DNA of 64,000 bases from Stieleria magnilauensis (GCA_007753675.1 CP036432.1:5120394-5184393), one strand, 5' to 3'; counted from the first letter of the stretch, positions 1 through 10,181 are shown. The notes: generated by a model not told the origin, from the sequence alone. Translations and numbers: made by a program.

Positions 1-959
1 TCGCCGGTCAACCAGTAATTCGGCCGCCAGACCACCCGTTGGCGGACGTCTGCGGGCAAGCGATCCAAGATTAGGTCTTTGCCCACCTGCATTTGCGTTT
101 GGTCTTCGGGACAGAGCAAGACTTTCAAGTCGGTCGTCTTTGTGATCTCCATGATCGCCGCCCGCAACTGTGCGTGGTCGTGTTCCTTCATCTGCTCATT
201 GCGCGCGTGTTTGACCGGGTCAAACGGACGGTCTTTGATCAACCAGTAGGGCGTGTAGCGAAGTCTGGGAATGCAGCACAGGAACTTGCCGGTTTCCAAA
301 CCGTGCTCGGCCAGAAACGCATCCGCCTTTTCGTCGTCTCGCAAATCACAGGCGAACGCGCCGTCGGGACCGAACTGCATGATCGGCGTCTTGCACCCCT
401 TGGCTTTGGCGAGTGCCAATGAGTGTGAATCGCGGAAAAACACAAACGCCGCGTCGCTGAGCACACGAATCGTTTCGGCCATCGCCGCGGCCGAAGTCGC
501 TTGGGTCGCGCTCGATTTTTTCGGTGGCAGGGTGATCCCATAGATTCCGTACGGTTTGCCCGTTTCCTTCGCCCAGCGAACAACATCTCGCTCGGCGACC
601 AAGGACGCCCCCGATCCATGCAGCAGAAAATCGCAATCGTCAAACGCGGCCTTGAGCTGGTCCGGTCGTTTGGCGATTCGCAGCTTCGGGAAGCGTGACG
701 TCAATAATGCTTCGACGCCGTTGTCCACCTTGCTCGGCCACAACGTGACCTTCACCTCGGGAAGATGCGTTTCCAAAATCCGCAACACGCCGGGGGTATG
801 GGCGATGTCGCCGATGTTGACGGTCTGCCACGAAGATCGCAGCAAAATATGCTTCGGGCCCGCCGGTTCTGCGCCGGTGACGCTCTGGCTTGTTGCCGTC
901 GCTGCGAGCAAGGCCAGTAGTTTTCTACGGCTGATCGAGTTGCGTTCCAATGACGCCAT
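1..959 (-). CDS. Polysaccharide pyruvyl transferase-like protein, Tat-exported (C-terminus outside window)
   Basis: The frame is open from the window edge to an ATG at 959, giving about 319 residues with the C-terminus missing. Residues 10-15 are SRRKLL followed by an Ala-rich hydrophobic stretch ending near SVTGA, which is a twin-arginine signal. The mature part begins with HILLRSSW and an NIGD motif, then alternating beta/alpha segments ([38 protein letters not shown]). This is the layout of the polysaccharide pyruvyl transferase / GT-B-like family, which moves pyruvate ketals or sugars onto polysaccharide. AGGA lies about 7-8 nt upstream of the ATG. Export by Tat is unusual for a family whose known members act in the cytoplasm, so the true substrate is uncertain. 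It is divergent from the ABC exporter operon. Confidence 0.7.
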   Translation of the reverse strand, partial: MASLERNSISRRKLLALLAATATSQSVTGAEPAGPKHILLRSSWQTVNIGDIAHTPGVLRILETHLPEVKVTLWPSKVDNGVEALLTSRFPKLRIAKRPDQLKAAFDDCDFLLHGSGASLVAERDVVRWAKETGKPYGIYGITLPPKKSSATQATSAAAMAETIRVLSDAAFVFFRDSHSLALAKAKGCKTPIMQFGPDGAFACDLRDDEKADAFLAEHGLETGKFLCCIPRLRYTPYWLIKDRPFDPVKHARNEQMKEHDHAQLRAAIMEITKTTDLKVLLCPEDQTQMQVGKDLILDRLPADVRQRVVWRPNYWLTG

Positions 960-1075
960 CTTTCATTCCTGGGAAAAGAGTGTGGGGGTCTAGAGATTAG
1001 CCACTTCTCGGGCAACATCGTAGTTGCCGAGGCATCGAACTTGCCAGTTGTGTGACCGAGAGCTAGAATCATTGC

Positions 1076-1474
1076 ATGAACTCCCCTTTTCTTGCCCTGC
1101 TGTTGATCGTCAACTTGTTGGCGTGTCCGGTGCGTTGCCTATCGTGTGAGACGAAGGTGACGGTGGGCGAGGACCGCCCGGTGGAGACGTGTTCGTGTTG
1201 TTCACATGACGACCAGGCTCCCGCCTCGGAGCAGCCCGCCCCCTGCGGCGATGACTGCAGTTGCCAAAGCTGCATCTGCGAAGGGGCCGTCATTCAGGCC
1301 GATAGTGAGTTGCCGGACACGGAACTCCTGGTCAGCTGGGAACAACTGCCCCCGGCGACGGTCGCTTGCCTCGCCGGACAAGGCGACTTTCTGACGCGTC
1401 ACGCGTTCGCCTCGGCCGGGCAACTTCTTTGCGGTCGCGATGTGCGCGTAGCGCATCAATCTTGGCTGATTTGA
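1076..1474 (+). CDS. Small cysteine-rich secreted protein preceding ABC exporter genes
   Basis: This is a 132-residue protein with a short hydrophobic N-terminus (residues 4-16) ending in Cys, so it could be a Sec substrate or a lipoprotein-like precursor. The first 70 residues hold eleven cysteines, including C39/C41/C42 (CSCC) and C57/C61/C63/C66/C68 (CGDDCSCQSCIC); the second half has few. No named domain is recognised. Such spacing suggests metal binding or multiple disulfides, which is inference. It lies 254 bp upstream of the first permease and points the same way, so it may belong to the exporter locus, although palindromic repeats fill the gap. Expression and function are unknown. Confidence 0.6.
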   Translation: MNSPFLALLLIVNLLACPVRCLSCETKVTVGEDRPVETCSCCSHDDQAPASEQPAPCGDDCSCQSCICEGAVIQADSELPDTELLVSWEQLPPATVACLAGQGDFLTRHAFASAGQLLCGRDVRVAHQSWLI

Positions 1475-1506
1475 ACTAGCCAGAACATTTGAACCGGATG
1501 GACGAA

Positions 1507-1702
1507 TGTAGGGCATGCTGTGCTGTAGGGCATGCTGTGCATGCCAACTGTCACGCACAGCGTGACCTACCCGTCTGATCGATCGGTCGATCCCCGAGCG
1601 GATGAACCCCGAGCGGATGAACAAATGTGGGGCATGCTGTGCATGTCATCTATCACGAGGGCATGCCGTGCATGCCAACCGTCACGCACAGCGTGACCTA
1701 CC
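1507..1702. repeat. Two copies of a palindromic intergenic element
   Basis: Copies at about 1508-1570 and 1627-1702 share GGCATGCTGTGCATG and GTCACGCACAGCGTGACCTAC, each being a short palindrome (GGCATGC...GCATGCC and GTCACGC...GCGTGAC). A 15-bp direct repeat (CCCCGAGCGGATGAA) sits between them at 1592-1621. The second copy is open in the frame of the downstream permease, so a naive start call at 1627 would translate the repeat. It looks like a dispersed REP-type element. No transposase is present. Confidence 0.75.
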
Positions 1703-1728
1703 GAATACAACGTTTGAGTTTTCATTTG

Positions 1729-2883
1729 ATGTTACTTCCCTGGGAATACGGTGTTCGCAATCTGGCTCGTCGGCCGGTGCGGACGGCATTGACGCTCGTC
1801 GCCTTGGCGACGGTGGTGATGCTCGTATTCGTGGTCGTCGGTTTCATTCGTGGCTTGGAACAATCACTGTCTGTCAGCGGTGACCCCGACGTCGTCTTGG
1901 TCTATTCGGTGAACTCCGAAGAAAACATCGAGAACTCGTCGATCGCCGCTCGAACTCCGGCCCTGTTGACCGCCAGTTTGCAAGGGACGGTCAAACGGTT
2001 CGGCGTGACCCATGTTTCGCCTGAGCTGTATCTGGGGACACGGGTCAAAAGCGAATCGGCCGACGGAGGTCTGGGACTGGTTCGTGGCGTCACCCTGGCC
2101 GCACCGCTGGTCCGCCGGTCGGTCCGGTTGACCGGTGGCGACTGGCCGGATGCGGGCGAAGTGATGGTGGGCCGGTTGGCGGCGGCAAAACTGGGCAGCT
2201 CGGACGAAGCGATGGCGGTCGGCCAAACCATCGAGTTTGAAGGCCGGTCGTGGAGGATCAGCGGTCGCTTTGCCGCGGGCGGTGCGGCGTACGAGTCGGA
2301 GATCTGGTGCAACCTGGGCGACTTGCAAACGGCAACGAAGCGTCAGGATTTGAGTCTCGCGGCGATGCTGTTGACACCGGGCAGTTCGCCCGCGGAAGTC
2401 AAACTGTTCTGCAAGGAACGCACCGACTTGGAACTGCGTGCGAGCCGCGAAACCGATTACTACGCGACCCTGCAACAGCACTATAAACCGGTTCGATTGC
2501 TGGCCTGGTTCGTCGTCGCTCTGGTGTCCGGTGCGGGGGTCTTTGCGGGTTTGAACATGATGTACGGCGCGGTGGCTGGACGGGTTCGTGAAATTGCGAC
2601 GCTGCAAGCGATCGGATTTCGTCGACGTGCGATCCTCGTCAGCCTGATCCAGGAAGCCGTCTTGTTGGCGGCGGCCGGTTCACTGCTCTCGGGTGGGATC
2701 GCGTTGACAATGCTCAACGGCATGGCCGTGCGTTTCACGATGGGTGCGTTCACATTGCGCATCGACAGCGTCGCAATCTTGATCGGTTGCGGCGTCGGAT
2801 TGTTACTGGGCGTCTTGGGCGCGTTGCCCCCGGCGTTGAAAGCGTTGCGATTGCAAGTCGCAACGAGTTTGAAAGCAGTTTAG
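1729..2883 (+). CDS. ABC transporter permease, FtsX/MacB type (first permease)
   Basis: The protein has 384 residues. It starts [17 protein letters not shown], the usual cytoplasmic leader of FtsX/MacB/DevC permeases, then one membrane helix (about 20-40), a periplasmic domain of about 215 residues, and three C-terminal helices (about 265-375) with the conserved [11 protein letters not shown] segment between helices 2 and 3. ATG 1729 was chosen because the in-frame extension back to 1627 is made of a palindromic repeat and does not resemble the family; no clear ribosome-binding site is visible. It is followed by a lipoprotein, an HlyD-type adaptor, an ATPase and a second permease. Family members work with LolD/MacB-like ATPases in mechanotransmission rather than classical transport; the substrate here is unknown. 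Confidence 0.85.
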   Translation: MLLPWEYGVRNLARRPVRTALTLVALATVVMLVFVVVGFIRGLEQSLSVSGDPDVVLVYSVNSEENIENSSIAARTPALLTASLQGTVKRFGVTHVSPELYLGTRVKSESADGGLGLVRGVTLAAPLVRRSVRLTGGDWPDAGEVMVGRLAAAKLGSSDEAMAVGQTIEFEGRSWRISGRFAAGGAAYESEIWCNLGDLQTATKRQDLSLAAMLLTPGSSPAEVKLFCKERTDLELRASRETDYYATLQQHYKPVRLLAWFVVALVSGAGVFAGLNMMYGAVAGRVREIATLQAIGFRRRAILVSLIQEAVLLAAAGSLLSGGIALTMLNGMAVRFTMGAFTLRIDSVAILIGCGVGLLLGVLGALPPALKALRLQVATSLKAV

Positions 2884-2905
2884 AAATTTACCAAGGAGAT
2901 TGAGA

Positions 2906-3433
2906 ATGAAGTCGTTTTTTAACTTCGGTCTGGCCGCATTGCTATTGATCGCGTCGGGATGCAGCGACAAGGCTGACGTCGCATCGACGCCAAACCAAGA
3001 GACCGCGACCGCGGCGGCGTCGCCGTATGCCGCCGAAAGCGAACCCGACGGAGCGATACCGGTCGGCGAAGCACGCGAGAACACCGAGGACGGCCAGGAT
3101 GTCACTTTGGTCGGCCTGGTCGGCGGATCGAGCGAACCGTTTGTCGACGGCTTGGCCGCATTCACCATCGTGGATCCCAAAGTGCCCTACTGTGCCGACG
3201 ACGAAGGATGCCCGACGCCTTGGGATTATTGCTGCCAAACGGATGCGGTGAAAGACAACATTGCGACCGTCAAGATTGTCGACGACACGGGCAATCCGGT
3301 GGCCCAAGACGCCCGCGAGTTTCTAAGCGTCAAAGAACTGTCCACCGTGGTCGTCACCGGAAAAGCCCAGCGCGATGACCAAGGCAATCTGACCGTTGCG
3401 GCCAAACAAGTCTTCGTCCGACCGGGCAAGTAG
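2906..3433 (+). CDS. Lipoprotein embedded in ABC exporter operon
   Basis: The protein has 175 residues with a lipoprotein signal: MKSFF, a hydrophobic core, and the lipobox IASGC at about residue 20. AAGGAG at 2893-2898 sits 7 nt before ATG 2906, which makes that start better than the in-frame TTG at 2900. The mature part is acidic at first. From about residue 65 it becomes a beta-rich domain with a cysteine cluster ([16 protein letters not shown], ending in a vicinal pair) and strands such as [10 protein letters not shown] and VVVTGKAQ, which resembles a small OB-like fold. It lies 22 nt after the permease and 2 nt before the adaptor, so it is very likely co-transcribed and may be an accessory part of the exporter. 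Exact function not recognised. Confidence 0.75.
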   Translation: MKSFFNFGLAALLLIASGCSDKADVASTPNQETATAAASPYAAESEPDGAIPVGEARENTEDGQDVTLVGLVGGSSEPFVDGLAAFTIVDPKVPYCADDEGCPTPWDYCCQTDAVKDNIATVKIVDDTGNPVAQDAREFLSVKELSTVVVTGKAQRDDQGNLTVAAKQVFVRPGK

Positions 3434-3435
3434 TC

Positions 3436-4995
3436 ATGGCGAACACTCCGCTCGACCTCAGCCAACTGGCACTCGACCGTTCGCCTCGGGAAGACGCGAC
3501 GCCGACCAAACCGCGCCGCAAGCGTTGGTTGACTCGGTACGTGTTGCCGATCGGGATCCTGTGCGCGTTCCTTGCCTTGTTGGCTGCCGCCGCGGGCCGG
3601 GGGCTGATGCCACGGCCCTCGGTCACGGTCGTGCCGGTGGTCGTCAAGCGAGCGGAGGTTCAGCAAGCCGGAACGACGTTGTTTCAATCGCCCGGCTGGA
3701 TCGAGCCCCGGCCCACCGCGATCAGCGTCCCCGCGTTGGCGCCGGGCGTGATCGAAGAACTGCTGGTCGTCGCGGGACAACATGTCAAAAGAGACGAAGC
3801 GATCGCCAAATTGATTTCGATCGACGCAGAACTGAACGTCCAGCAAGCAAAGAACTTGCTGGCGATTCGGCAAGGCGAACTCAAGCGGGCCATCGCCGAG
3901 CGCGACGCCGCCAAAATCCGTTTGGACAACCCCGTGCATTTGCAGGTGCAACTGGCCGACGCACAAAGCATGTTGGCGAAATCCAAAACGGAACTCGCCA
4001 AGCTACCCTTCCTGATCGATGCCGCCCAAGCGAACGTCCAATACACCCTCAGCAGCATGGAAGGCAAACGCTCAGCCAAGGGAGCCATCTCAGGAAACAT
4101 CATCGCGCGGGCCGAAAGCGATCACGCTGCCGCGCTGGCAACGCTGCAAGAATTGCAGCAGCGCCAACCGCACTTGCAGCGTGAAGCCGATGCGTTGAAC
4201 GAAAAGGTGACCGCGCTCAAGCGGCAGCTCGAACTGCTGATCGAGGAAACACGCCAATTGCAAGAGGCCGAAGCCAAGGTTCAAGCGGCCGAGGCGTTGC
4301 GAGATGAAGCCAAACTACAAGTGCGACAGGCCGAACTGTTGCTACAGCGCAATACCATTCGTGCACCGATGGACGGTCGGGTGCTACGGCTGATCGCGGC
4401 ACCGGGGACACGTGTGATGGGACTGACATCCAACGGCAGCCACAGTTCGAGTACGGTGATTGAAATGTACAACCCCGATCGCTTACAGGTGCGCGCCGAT
4501 GTCCGGCTGGAAGACCTTCCCTTGGTGACGCCGGGGCAACCCGTTCAAATCCAAACAGCTTCCTCGGCAGAGATTATCCAAGGTCGCATGCTGCAAACGA
4601 CCAGTTCCGCGAATGTTCAAAAAAACACATTGGAAGTCAAAGTGGAATTGATCCAGCCGCCGTCGACGGTCAGCCCTGAAATGCTGGTCACGGCGACATT
4701 TCTCGCCCCGGCGGTTGCGAAATCAACCAATGAGTCGACCGAAACCGAACGCATGTTTGTCCCCAGTCGCCTCGTTCAGTCGGGCGATTCGGGGACATTC
4801 GTCTGGGTCGTCGACGCCGACGACATCGCGCGTCGGCGGACCGTGGAACGAGGCGGATCGGGCGATGGCGGATTGGTCGAAATTAAATCGGGACTGAACG
4901 TGACCGACAAGCTGATCAGCAGTGGCTTGGACGCAGTCAAACAAGACAGCTCCGTTCGCGTGACAGGCGACGATCAAAACATGGGGATCAAATAA
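3436..4995 (+). CDS. HlyD-family membrane fusion (adaptor) protein
   Basis: The protein has 519 residues. A single N-terminal membrane segment (about 33-55) follows a Pro/Lys/Arg-rich cytoplasmic leader. Next come a first lipoyl half-motif (LLVVAGQHVKRDEAIAKL), a long coiled-coil hairpin rich in Ala, Glu and Gln (about 130-300), and the second lipoyl half (TIRAPMDGRVLRLIAAPGT). The C-terminus is a beta-barrel and membrane-proximal domain (about 345-500). This is the standard order for periplasmic adaptor proteins of tripartite or MacA/DevB-type exporters. It begins 2 nt after the lipoprotein and its stop directly abuts the ATPase start, so the genes are probably translationally coupled. No outer-membrane TolC homologue is present in this window. 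Confidence 0.9.
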   Translation: MANTPLDLSQLALDRSPREDATPTKPRRKRWLTRYVLPIGILCAFLALLAAAAGRGLMPRPSVTVVPVVVKRAEVQQAGTTLFQSPGWIEPRPTAISVPALAPGVIEELLVVAGQHVKRDEAIAKLISIDAELNVQQAKNLLAIRQGELKRAIAERDAAKIRLDNPVHLQVQLADAQSMLAKSKTELAKLPFLIDAAQANVQYTLSSMEGKRSAKGAISGNIIARAESDHAAALATLQELQQRQPHLQREADALNEKVTALKRQLELLIEETRQLQEAEAKVQAAEALRDEAKLQVRQAELLLQRNTIRAPMDGRVLRLIAAPGTRVMGLTSNGSHSSSTVIEMYNPDRLQVRADVRLEDLPLVTPGQPVQIQTASSAEIIQGRMLQTTSSANVQKNTLEVKVELIQPPSTVSPEMLVTATFLAPAVAKSTNESTETERMFVPSRLVQSGDSGTFVWVVDADDIARRRTVERGGSGDGGLVEIKSGLNVTDKLISSGLDAVKQDSSVRVTGDDQNMGIK

Positions 4996-5727
4996 ATGGC
5001 ATTGGTAGAACTGCGTGGCGTGTGCAAAAGTTTTCGCAAGGGCGATGAAACAATCACACCGCTGGACCACATCGATTTGGACATCGACGCGGGAGAGTTT
5101 GTCTCGTTGATGGGTCCGAGCGGCACGGGCAAGAGCACATTGCTTAATCTGGTCAGCGGCATCGACCGACCCGATGCAGGGACGATCACCGTCGCCGGAA
5201 CCGAAGTGACGAAACTGTCGCGAAGCAAACTGGCCGACTGGCGGGCGGCAAACCTCGGTTACATCTTCCAGACGCACAATCTGATTCCCGTCCTGACCGC
5301 GTATGAGAATGTGGAACTTCCGACGCTGTTGTTGAAATTAACTTCAACAGAACGTCGACAACGTGTCGAGTTGGCGTTGGAGGCGGTGGGGCTGAGCGAT
5401 CGCGCCGACCATTACCCACGCCAACTCTCCGGCGGACAAGAGCAACGCGTCGGCATCGCCCGTGCAATCGTGGCCCACCCACAAGTCGTCGTGGCCGACG
5501 AGCCGACCGGCAGCCTGGACACGGAAACCAGCGAGCAGGTGCAAACGCTGCTGCAACGATTGAACAAAGAACTCGATATCACGATGCTGATGGTCACCCA
5601 CGACAGTGATGTCGCCGCGATCGCATCCAGACAGTTGGTGCTCGATCGCGGAAAGTTTTTGGAACAGAGCGGAACAACACCCACGAGAAAAGCGGAGGGC
5701 GACGAGATGATCAAGCAGTTCGGATAG
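4996..5727 (+). CDS. ABC transporter ATP-binding protein, LolD/MacB type
   Basis: The protein has 243 residues, a typical length. It shows a Walker [10 protein letters not shown] (40-48), a Q-loop in YIFQTHN (about 89-95), the signature LSGGQ (144-148), Walker B VVVADE (164-169) with the following EPTGSLD, and an H-loop in MLMVTHD. The short [10 protein letters not shown] segment before Walker A and the EPTGSLD sequence are characteristic of the MacB/LolD/FtsE group. It supplies ATPase activity to the adjacent FtsX-type permeases. The ATG directly follows the adaptor stop codon, and a 241-bp gap separates it from the second permease. Confidence 0.93.
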   Translation: MALVELRGVCKSFRKGDETITPLDHIDLDIDAGEFVSLMGPSGTGKSTLLNLVSGIDRPDAGTITVAGTEVTKLSRSKLADWRAANLGYIFQTHNLIPVLTAYENVELPTLLLKLTSTERRQRVELALEAVGLSDRADHYPRQLSGGQEQRVGIARAIVAHPQVVVADEPTGSLDTETSEQVQTLLQRLNKELDITMLMVTHDSDVAAIASRQLVLDRGKFLEQSGTTPTRKAEGDEMIKQFG

Positions 5728-5968
5728 TGGGCCGGGCCTGGACGGTCGATTTACGTTGTCGACCCATTTCCGCCGAACCGGTTCCGCAATTTGCCAACGA
5801 CGACGGTCATCAGCCGATTCGCGCAAGCGTTCGGGCCTCCGTTTGATGGCCGCTGCGAAAATCAGGTAAGAAGATTTACCTCTCCACCGAGCCCAATCAA
5901 GTCGCTGGAATTCAGGGTCGAAGGCGGAATGCCCGGGCCTCGAAATCCGTTTCACCGCAGATTGAACC

Positions 5969-7102
5969 ATGACCACTTACGTTCTGAAAACCCTTTGGCG
6001 TCACCGCACGCGAACGTTGCTGACCGTGACCGGTGCGGCGGTGGCCATGTTCGTGTTCTGCTTTGTCGGTTCGGTGCAAGAAGGCTTGCATCGGCTGACG
6101 ACGGGAGCGGACGCCGATCGCAGCTTGATCGTGTTTCAAGAGAGTCGGTTCTGTCCGACCAGCAGCCGATTGCCGGAAGACTACTCGCGAAAGATCAAGG
6201 AGGTTGCCGGCGTACGGGAGGTGATGCCGATTCAGGTTTGGACCAACAACTGCCGCGCCAGTTTGGACATCGTTGTGTTTCAGGGAGCGGACCCGGAGCA
6301 GATCCGGAGAACGAGGCCCCTGACGTTGACCGAAGGCGATTGGCAAACCTTTTCATCCCAGCGTGACGCCGCGATCGTCGGCCGCAATGTTGCCCAGCGG
6401 CGCGGGTTGAAGAAAGGGGACCAGTTTTCGATCGGAGAGATTTCGGTCAACGTCACGGGCATCTTTGAATCTTCGGTACCCTCGGAAGAAAACCTGATTT
6501 ACACCAGTCTGGCATTTCTGCAGTACACACGCGGACTGGACGCGGCGGGACTGGTCACGCAACACGAAGTTCGGTTGACCGATGACGCCGATCCGGATCG
6601 TGTTGCCAGCGAAATCGATGCCGTCTTGCGATCCGGCCCCGTTGCCACGCGGACACGACGCAAAGGTGCGTTTCAGGCCAGCACGCTGTCGGATCTGGTC
6701 GACTTGATCGGCTTTGCCCATTGGCTCGGATACGCCTGTGTCGGCTTGGTGCTGTCCCTCGTCGCCACCACGACTGTGATGAGTGTTCAAGACCGCATCA
6801 AGGAATACGCGGTGCTGCAAACGATCGGCGTGCGACCGCTGCGGGCGATGCGGTTGGTGTTGGCCGAAAGCACGATCTTATGCGTCGCCGGGGGCATCAG
6901 CGGCACGCTGCTGGCGCTGGCGGCGCTCGAAATCGGCGGCTTCGCCATCGGTGCCGAAGGCGCCACGATTTCATTTCAGCCTTCGCTGGCGTTGGCCGTC
7001 ACCGGCACGCTGGTTTCGGTGTTCGTGGGCTTGGCCGCGGGAATCGCACCGGCGGTTCAGGCCGCCAGCGTCCCGATCGTCAACGCGTTGCGGCAAGCCT
7101 AG
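5969..7102 (+). CDS. ABC transporter permease, FtsX/MacB type (second permease)
   Basis: The protein has 377 residues with the same plan as the permease at 1729-2883: a short leader with basic residues ([11 protein letters not shown]), helix 1 (about 14-33), a periplasmic domain, then three helices near the C-terminus (about 250-375) with a [14 protein letters not shown] segment. The two permeases share fold and motifs but differ clearly in sequence, so the exporter could be a heterodimer or the ATPase could serve two alternative membrane parts. The periplasmic domain has two cysteines (FCPTSS and NNCRAS). The 241-bp gap after the ATPase holds no recognisable gene. A strong palindrome lies just after its stop codon. 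Confidence 0.87.
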   Translation: MTTYVLKTLWRHRTRTLLTVTGAAVAMFVFCFVGSVQEGLHRLTTGADADRSLIVFQESRFCPTSSRLPEDYSRKIKEVAGVREVMPIQVWTNNCRASLDIVVFQGADPEQIRRTRPLTLTEGDWQTFSSQRDAAIVGRNVAQRRGLKKGDQFSIGEISVNVTGIFESSVPSEENLIYTSLAFLQYTRGLDAAGLVTQHEVRLTDDADPDRVASEIDAVLRSGPVATRTRRKGAFQASTLSDLVDLIGFAHWLGYACVGLVLSLVATTTVMSVQDRIKEYAVLQTIGVRPLRAMRLVLAESTILCVAGGISGTLLALAALEIGGFAIGAEGATISFQPSLALAVTGTLVSVFVGLAAGIAPAVQAASVPIVNALRQA

Positions 7103-7124
7103 TCGTCTACCGCGGCTCAATATT

Positions 7125-7205
7125 CGGGTAGTGGACGAGGCGACGAGTCCTCTGTAGTCGGCATCTTGGCAAGGACTCGTCGCCTCGTCCACTACCGCCT
7201 ACCCG
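7125..7205. repeat. Long inverted repeat (REP-like hairpin)
   Basis: The left arm at about 7128-7151 (GTAGTGGACGAGGCGACGAG plus TCCT) is repeated in inverse at about 7172-7195, with a loop of about 20 nt and outer partial pairing CGGGTAG/CTACCCG. It lies 22 bp after the stop of the second permease and could act as a transcription barrier, but there is no T-tract. The sequence differs from the other palindromes in this window. Confidence 0.8.
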
Positions 7206-7317
7206 AAAACCAAGGTGTGGCGGAATACTAGCGTCCCTCGCTCGTCGAGAACCGCTTACGGGTACAATGCTCGATCTCAACTTGACCCACAAACGCGTTC
7301 GATGGAACCTATCAACG

Positions 7318-8694
7318 ATGCTCAAACGTTACATCCTTGCTCCCGTCTTGATGCTGCTCTTGATCGCTCCCGCGCGGGCGGACGAGGGATGGCAAGCGGG
7401 TGTCGCGAAGCAGAACATCACGCCGGACGGTGCGATGTGGATGGCCGGTTATGGCAGTCGCGATCATCCCTCGGAAGGTAAATTGACCGACTTGTGGGCC
7501 AAGGCCCTGGTGCTTCAAGACACGTCGGGCAATCAAGTCGTGCTGATCACGTTGGACCTGGTCGGCATCGATCGCGAATTGGCGATGGCGATCACCGACC
7601 AGATCCAGAGCGTCCACCAGCTCGATCGATCGCAGATTGCGATCTGCTGTTCACACACACACACCGGCCCGGCGCTTAAGAAGAACCTCGCACCGCTGCA
7701 CTACCTGATCGTCGATTCGGATCAGCAGCAGAAGATCGAGGCATACGAGGAGCGTCTGCAGCACCAAATCCTGGCCGCCGTCGATGATGCCTTCGCGCAC
7801 CGACAACCGGCCGAACTCTCCTGGGGCTCGGGAACAGCGACCTTCGCGACCAATCGGCGTGAGAACCGGCCCGAAGGCAACGTTCCGCAGTGGCGACGGG
7901 AAGGGACATTGAAAGGCCCCGTCGATCATGATGTCCCGGTGTTGGCGGTCAGGGACCGCCAAGGAAAACTGATCAGCGTGGTCTTCGGCTATGCCTGTCA
8001 CGCGACCGTGCTGGGCGTTTATTCCTGGTCGGGCGACTACCCCGGTTTCGCCTGCGCGGCGTTGGAAGCATCGCATCCCGATTCGATCGCGTTGTTTTGG
8101 GCGGGCTGTGGTGCGGATCAAAATCCGCTGCCGCGGCGAACCGTTGAACTCGCCAAACACTACGGGCGACGACTCGCGACGGCCGTCGAAACGGTGTTGA
8201 TGACGATTCAGATGCAGCCGCTTGCCCCGAAGCTGAAATCGAGTTTTCGTGAGATCGATCTGCCGTTGGGAACGCTTCCGTCGCGTGAGCAGATCGAAGC
8301 AAACTCGCGATCGAAGAACAAATGGGAGGCGGCGAGGGCAACGATGTTGCTCGAAAAACTCGATCGCGGCGAGTCGCTGGCGCAGACGTATCCCTACGCC
8401 GTCGGCAGCTGGACGTTGGGTGACGACATCGACATGGTGTTTCTCGGTGGCGAAGTCGTCATCGATTACGCGTTGCGTTTGAAAAGCGAATTGCGTGGGC
8501 AACAGTCGTGGATCGCGGGTTACGCCAACGACGTCATGGCGTACATCCCCTCGCGGCGCGTGTTGCAGGAAGGTGGCTACGAAGGCGGCAGCTCGATGGT
8601 CTACTACGGTCTTCCGGCCCACTGGTCACCCGAGGTCGAACGCCACATCGTCGACGAAGTGCATCGGCAATTGGCGGATTCCGGGAGCGAATAG
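7318..8694 (+). CDS. Neutral/alkaline ceramidase-like secreted hydrolase
   Basis: The protein has 459 residues from ATG 7318, which gives a clean signal peptide (MLKRYILAPVLMLLLIAPARA, cut near residue 21-22). The in-frame extension back to 7267 would hide it. The mature part has GVAKQNITPDG, MAGYGSR and SHTHTGP (112-118), followed later by YACHATVLG, FWAGCGADQNP and GYANDVMAYIPS. These are hallmarks of the N-terminal catalytic domain of neutral/alkaline non-lysosomal ceramidase, with the histidines serving as zinc ligands. The family's C-terminal immunoglobulin-like domain is absent, as in many bacterial single-domain members whose substrates are not established. Periplasmic or extracellular amidase activity is the likely role; ceramide itself is not assured. 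Confidence 0.85.
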   Translation: MLKRYILAPVLMLLLIAPARADEGWQAGVAKQNITPDGAMWMAGYGSRDHPSEGKLTDLWAKALVLQDTSGNQVVLITLDLVGIDRELAMAITDQIQSVHQLDRSQIAICCSHTHTGPALKKNLAPLHYLIVDSDQQQKIEAYEERLQHQILAAVDDAFAHRQPAELSWGSGTATFATNRRENRPEGNVPQWRREGTLKGPVDHDVPVLAVRDRQGKLISVVFGYACHATVLGVYSWSGDYPGFACAALEASHPDSIALFWAGCGADQNPLPRRTVELAKHYGRRLATAVETVLMTIQMQPLAPKLKSSFREIDLPLGTLPSREQIEANSRSKNKWEAARATMLLEKLDRGESLAQTYPYAVGSWTLGDDIDMVFLGGEVVIDYALRLKSELRGQQSWIAGYANDVMAYIPSRRVLQEGGYEGGSSMVYYGLPAHWSPEVERHIVDEVHRQLADSGSE

Positions 8695-8913
8695 ACCCGT
8701 CGCGATCGATCGACGCGCCAATCGGTCATGCGATTCGTGACACCCGCTTCGCGACGAGACGCATGCGAGTTGGCCCATTCCCGATTCCAACGCCCGGTCA
8801 ACAGACGCGTTACAATCGTCTGCGTGCCCACCCGAGCGTCACCTCGCCCGCCCGAATGTTCGTCGTTTCGTTTCCTTCATCGCCCCCATCCCGCGGCAGC
8901 AAGGCTCACCCCC

Positions 8914-10125
8914 ATGAGAACGCAATCCATTGTCTTCCTCACGCTTTGCCTGTTCTTCGTCCCGCACCTTGATGCGAAGGAACCGCTCAAGGTCTACATC
9001 CTTGCCGGTCAGTCGAACATGCAAGGGCATGCTCAGCTTTCGACCTTTGACCACCTCGCCATGGATCCTCGGACGGCGCCGATCTTGGCCGAGATGCGAA
9101 CGGCCGACGGAACACCACGGATCTGTGACCAGGTCTGGATCTCATCGATCGGCAACGACGGAACCGAACAGGAACACCACGGTCGATTGACGGCCGGTTA
9201 TGGAGCGATGGGTCGGGAGCCCAAAATCGGCCCCGAGTTAACCTTCGGGATCTACATGCAGAAACAGCTCGATGAACCGATCCTGATCATCAAAACGGCG
9301 TGGGGCGGCAAATCGCTGCACACCGATTTCCGACCCCCGAGTGCCGGTCCCTATGAATTCAATGAATCGCAGTTGGCGTCGATGCAAAAGCAGGGCAAAG
9401 ACATCGACCAGATCAAGCGAGACCGTGCCGAGGCAACCGGCCGCTATTACCGGCTGATGATTGATCACGTGAACCAAGTCGTCGGCGACATCCAACGTGT
9501 CTACCCGGATTACGATCCGCAGGCAGGGTACGAGATCGCCGGCTTCGTTTGGTTCCAGGGATGGAACGATATGGTCGCCCGAGACGTGTATCCCAACCGG
9601 GACAAACCCGGTGGGTACGATCTTTACAGCCGCTTGCTGGCCGACTTCATTCGCGACGTCCGCAAAGATCTTTCGGCACCCGAAATGCCATTCGTGATCG
9701 GCGTGATGGGGGTCGGCGGTCCGATCGACAAGTACGGCCCCAGCCAGCAGCGATACAAAAGCACCCACGATGGTTTTCGAAAGGCCATGGCCGCACCGGC
9801 CGCGATGCCGGAGTTCCAGGGGAATGTCGCGGCCGTCCTGACCGAAAACTACTGGGACGCCGAACTGGACGAACTAAAGAGCCGCGGCGGCAAGATCAAA
9901 GCGAAGTCCCAGGAATTAAACAAAGACCCCAGCCTCAGCCGCCAGCAACGCGAACAGGCCTTGGCCAAATTCCGCGAAGAACTCTATTCGCCACGCGAGC
10001 TGGAAATTTTAAAGGGAAGCTCCAATGCCCAATACCATTACAATGGATCTGCCAAAATCATGGCACAGATCGGCAAGGGATTCGCCGAAGCGATGGCCAA
10101 GCTGAGCGAATCAGGGACTGAGTAA
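8914..10125 (+). CDS. Secreted SGNH-type esterase, sialate O-acetylesterase (SASA) family
   Basis: The protein has 403 residues. ATG 8914 opens a signal peptide (MRTQSIVFLTLCLFFVPHLDA) directly followed by the catalytic block YILAGQSNMQGH (residues 28-39) with the nucleophile Ser in GQSNM. Further family marks are KTAWGGKSL, GFVWFQGWND and, near the C-terminus, a His in QYHYNGSAKIM that could complete the catalytic set. The family deacetylates carbohydrates (sialate or plant polysaccharide acetyl esters). A region of about 60 residues rich in Lys/Gln/Glu (about 320-365) interrupts the last part and looks like a helical insertion. The upstream in-frame extension to 8728 is Arg/Pro-rich and not credible. 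Confidence 0.87.
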   Translation: MRTQSIVFLTLCLFFVPHLDAKEPLKVYILAGQSNMQGHAQLSTFDHLAMDPRTAPILAEMRTADGTPRICDQVWISSIGNDGTEQEHHGRLTAGYGAMGREPKIGPELTFGIYMQKQLDEPILIIKTAWGGKSLHTDFRPPSAGPYEFNESQLASMQKQGKDIDQIKRDRAEATGRYYRLMIDHVNQVVGDIQRVYPDYDPQAGYEIAGFVWFQGWNDMVARDVYPNRDKPGGYDLYSRLLADFIRDVRKDLSAPEMPFVIGVMGVGGPIDKYGPSQQRYKSTHDGFRKAMAAPAAMPEFQGNVAAVLTENYWDAELDELKSRGGKIKAKSQELNKDPSLSRQQREQALAKFREELYSPRELEILKGSSNAQYHYNGSAKIMAQIGKGFAEAMAKLSESGTE

Positions 10126-10181
10126 GGTTCTCACGGAATGAAACGCGGATTTTGAGTACTGAACACCAACCTGGGCGAGTG

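Noticed and set aside
1627..1728. N-terminal extension of the first permease
   Set aside because: The stretch is palindromic repeat DNA, and the family leader begins at [10 protein letters not shown], so ATG 1729 is used.
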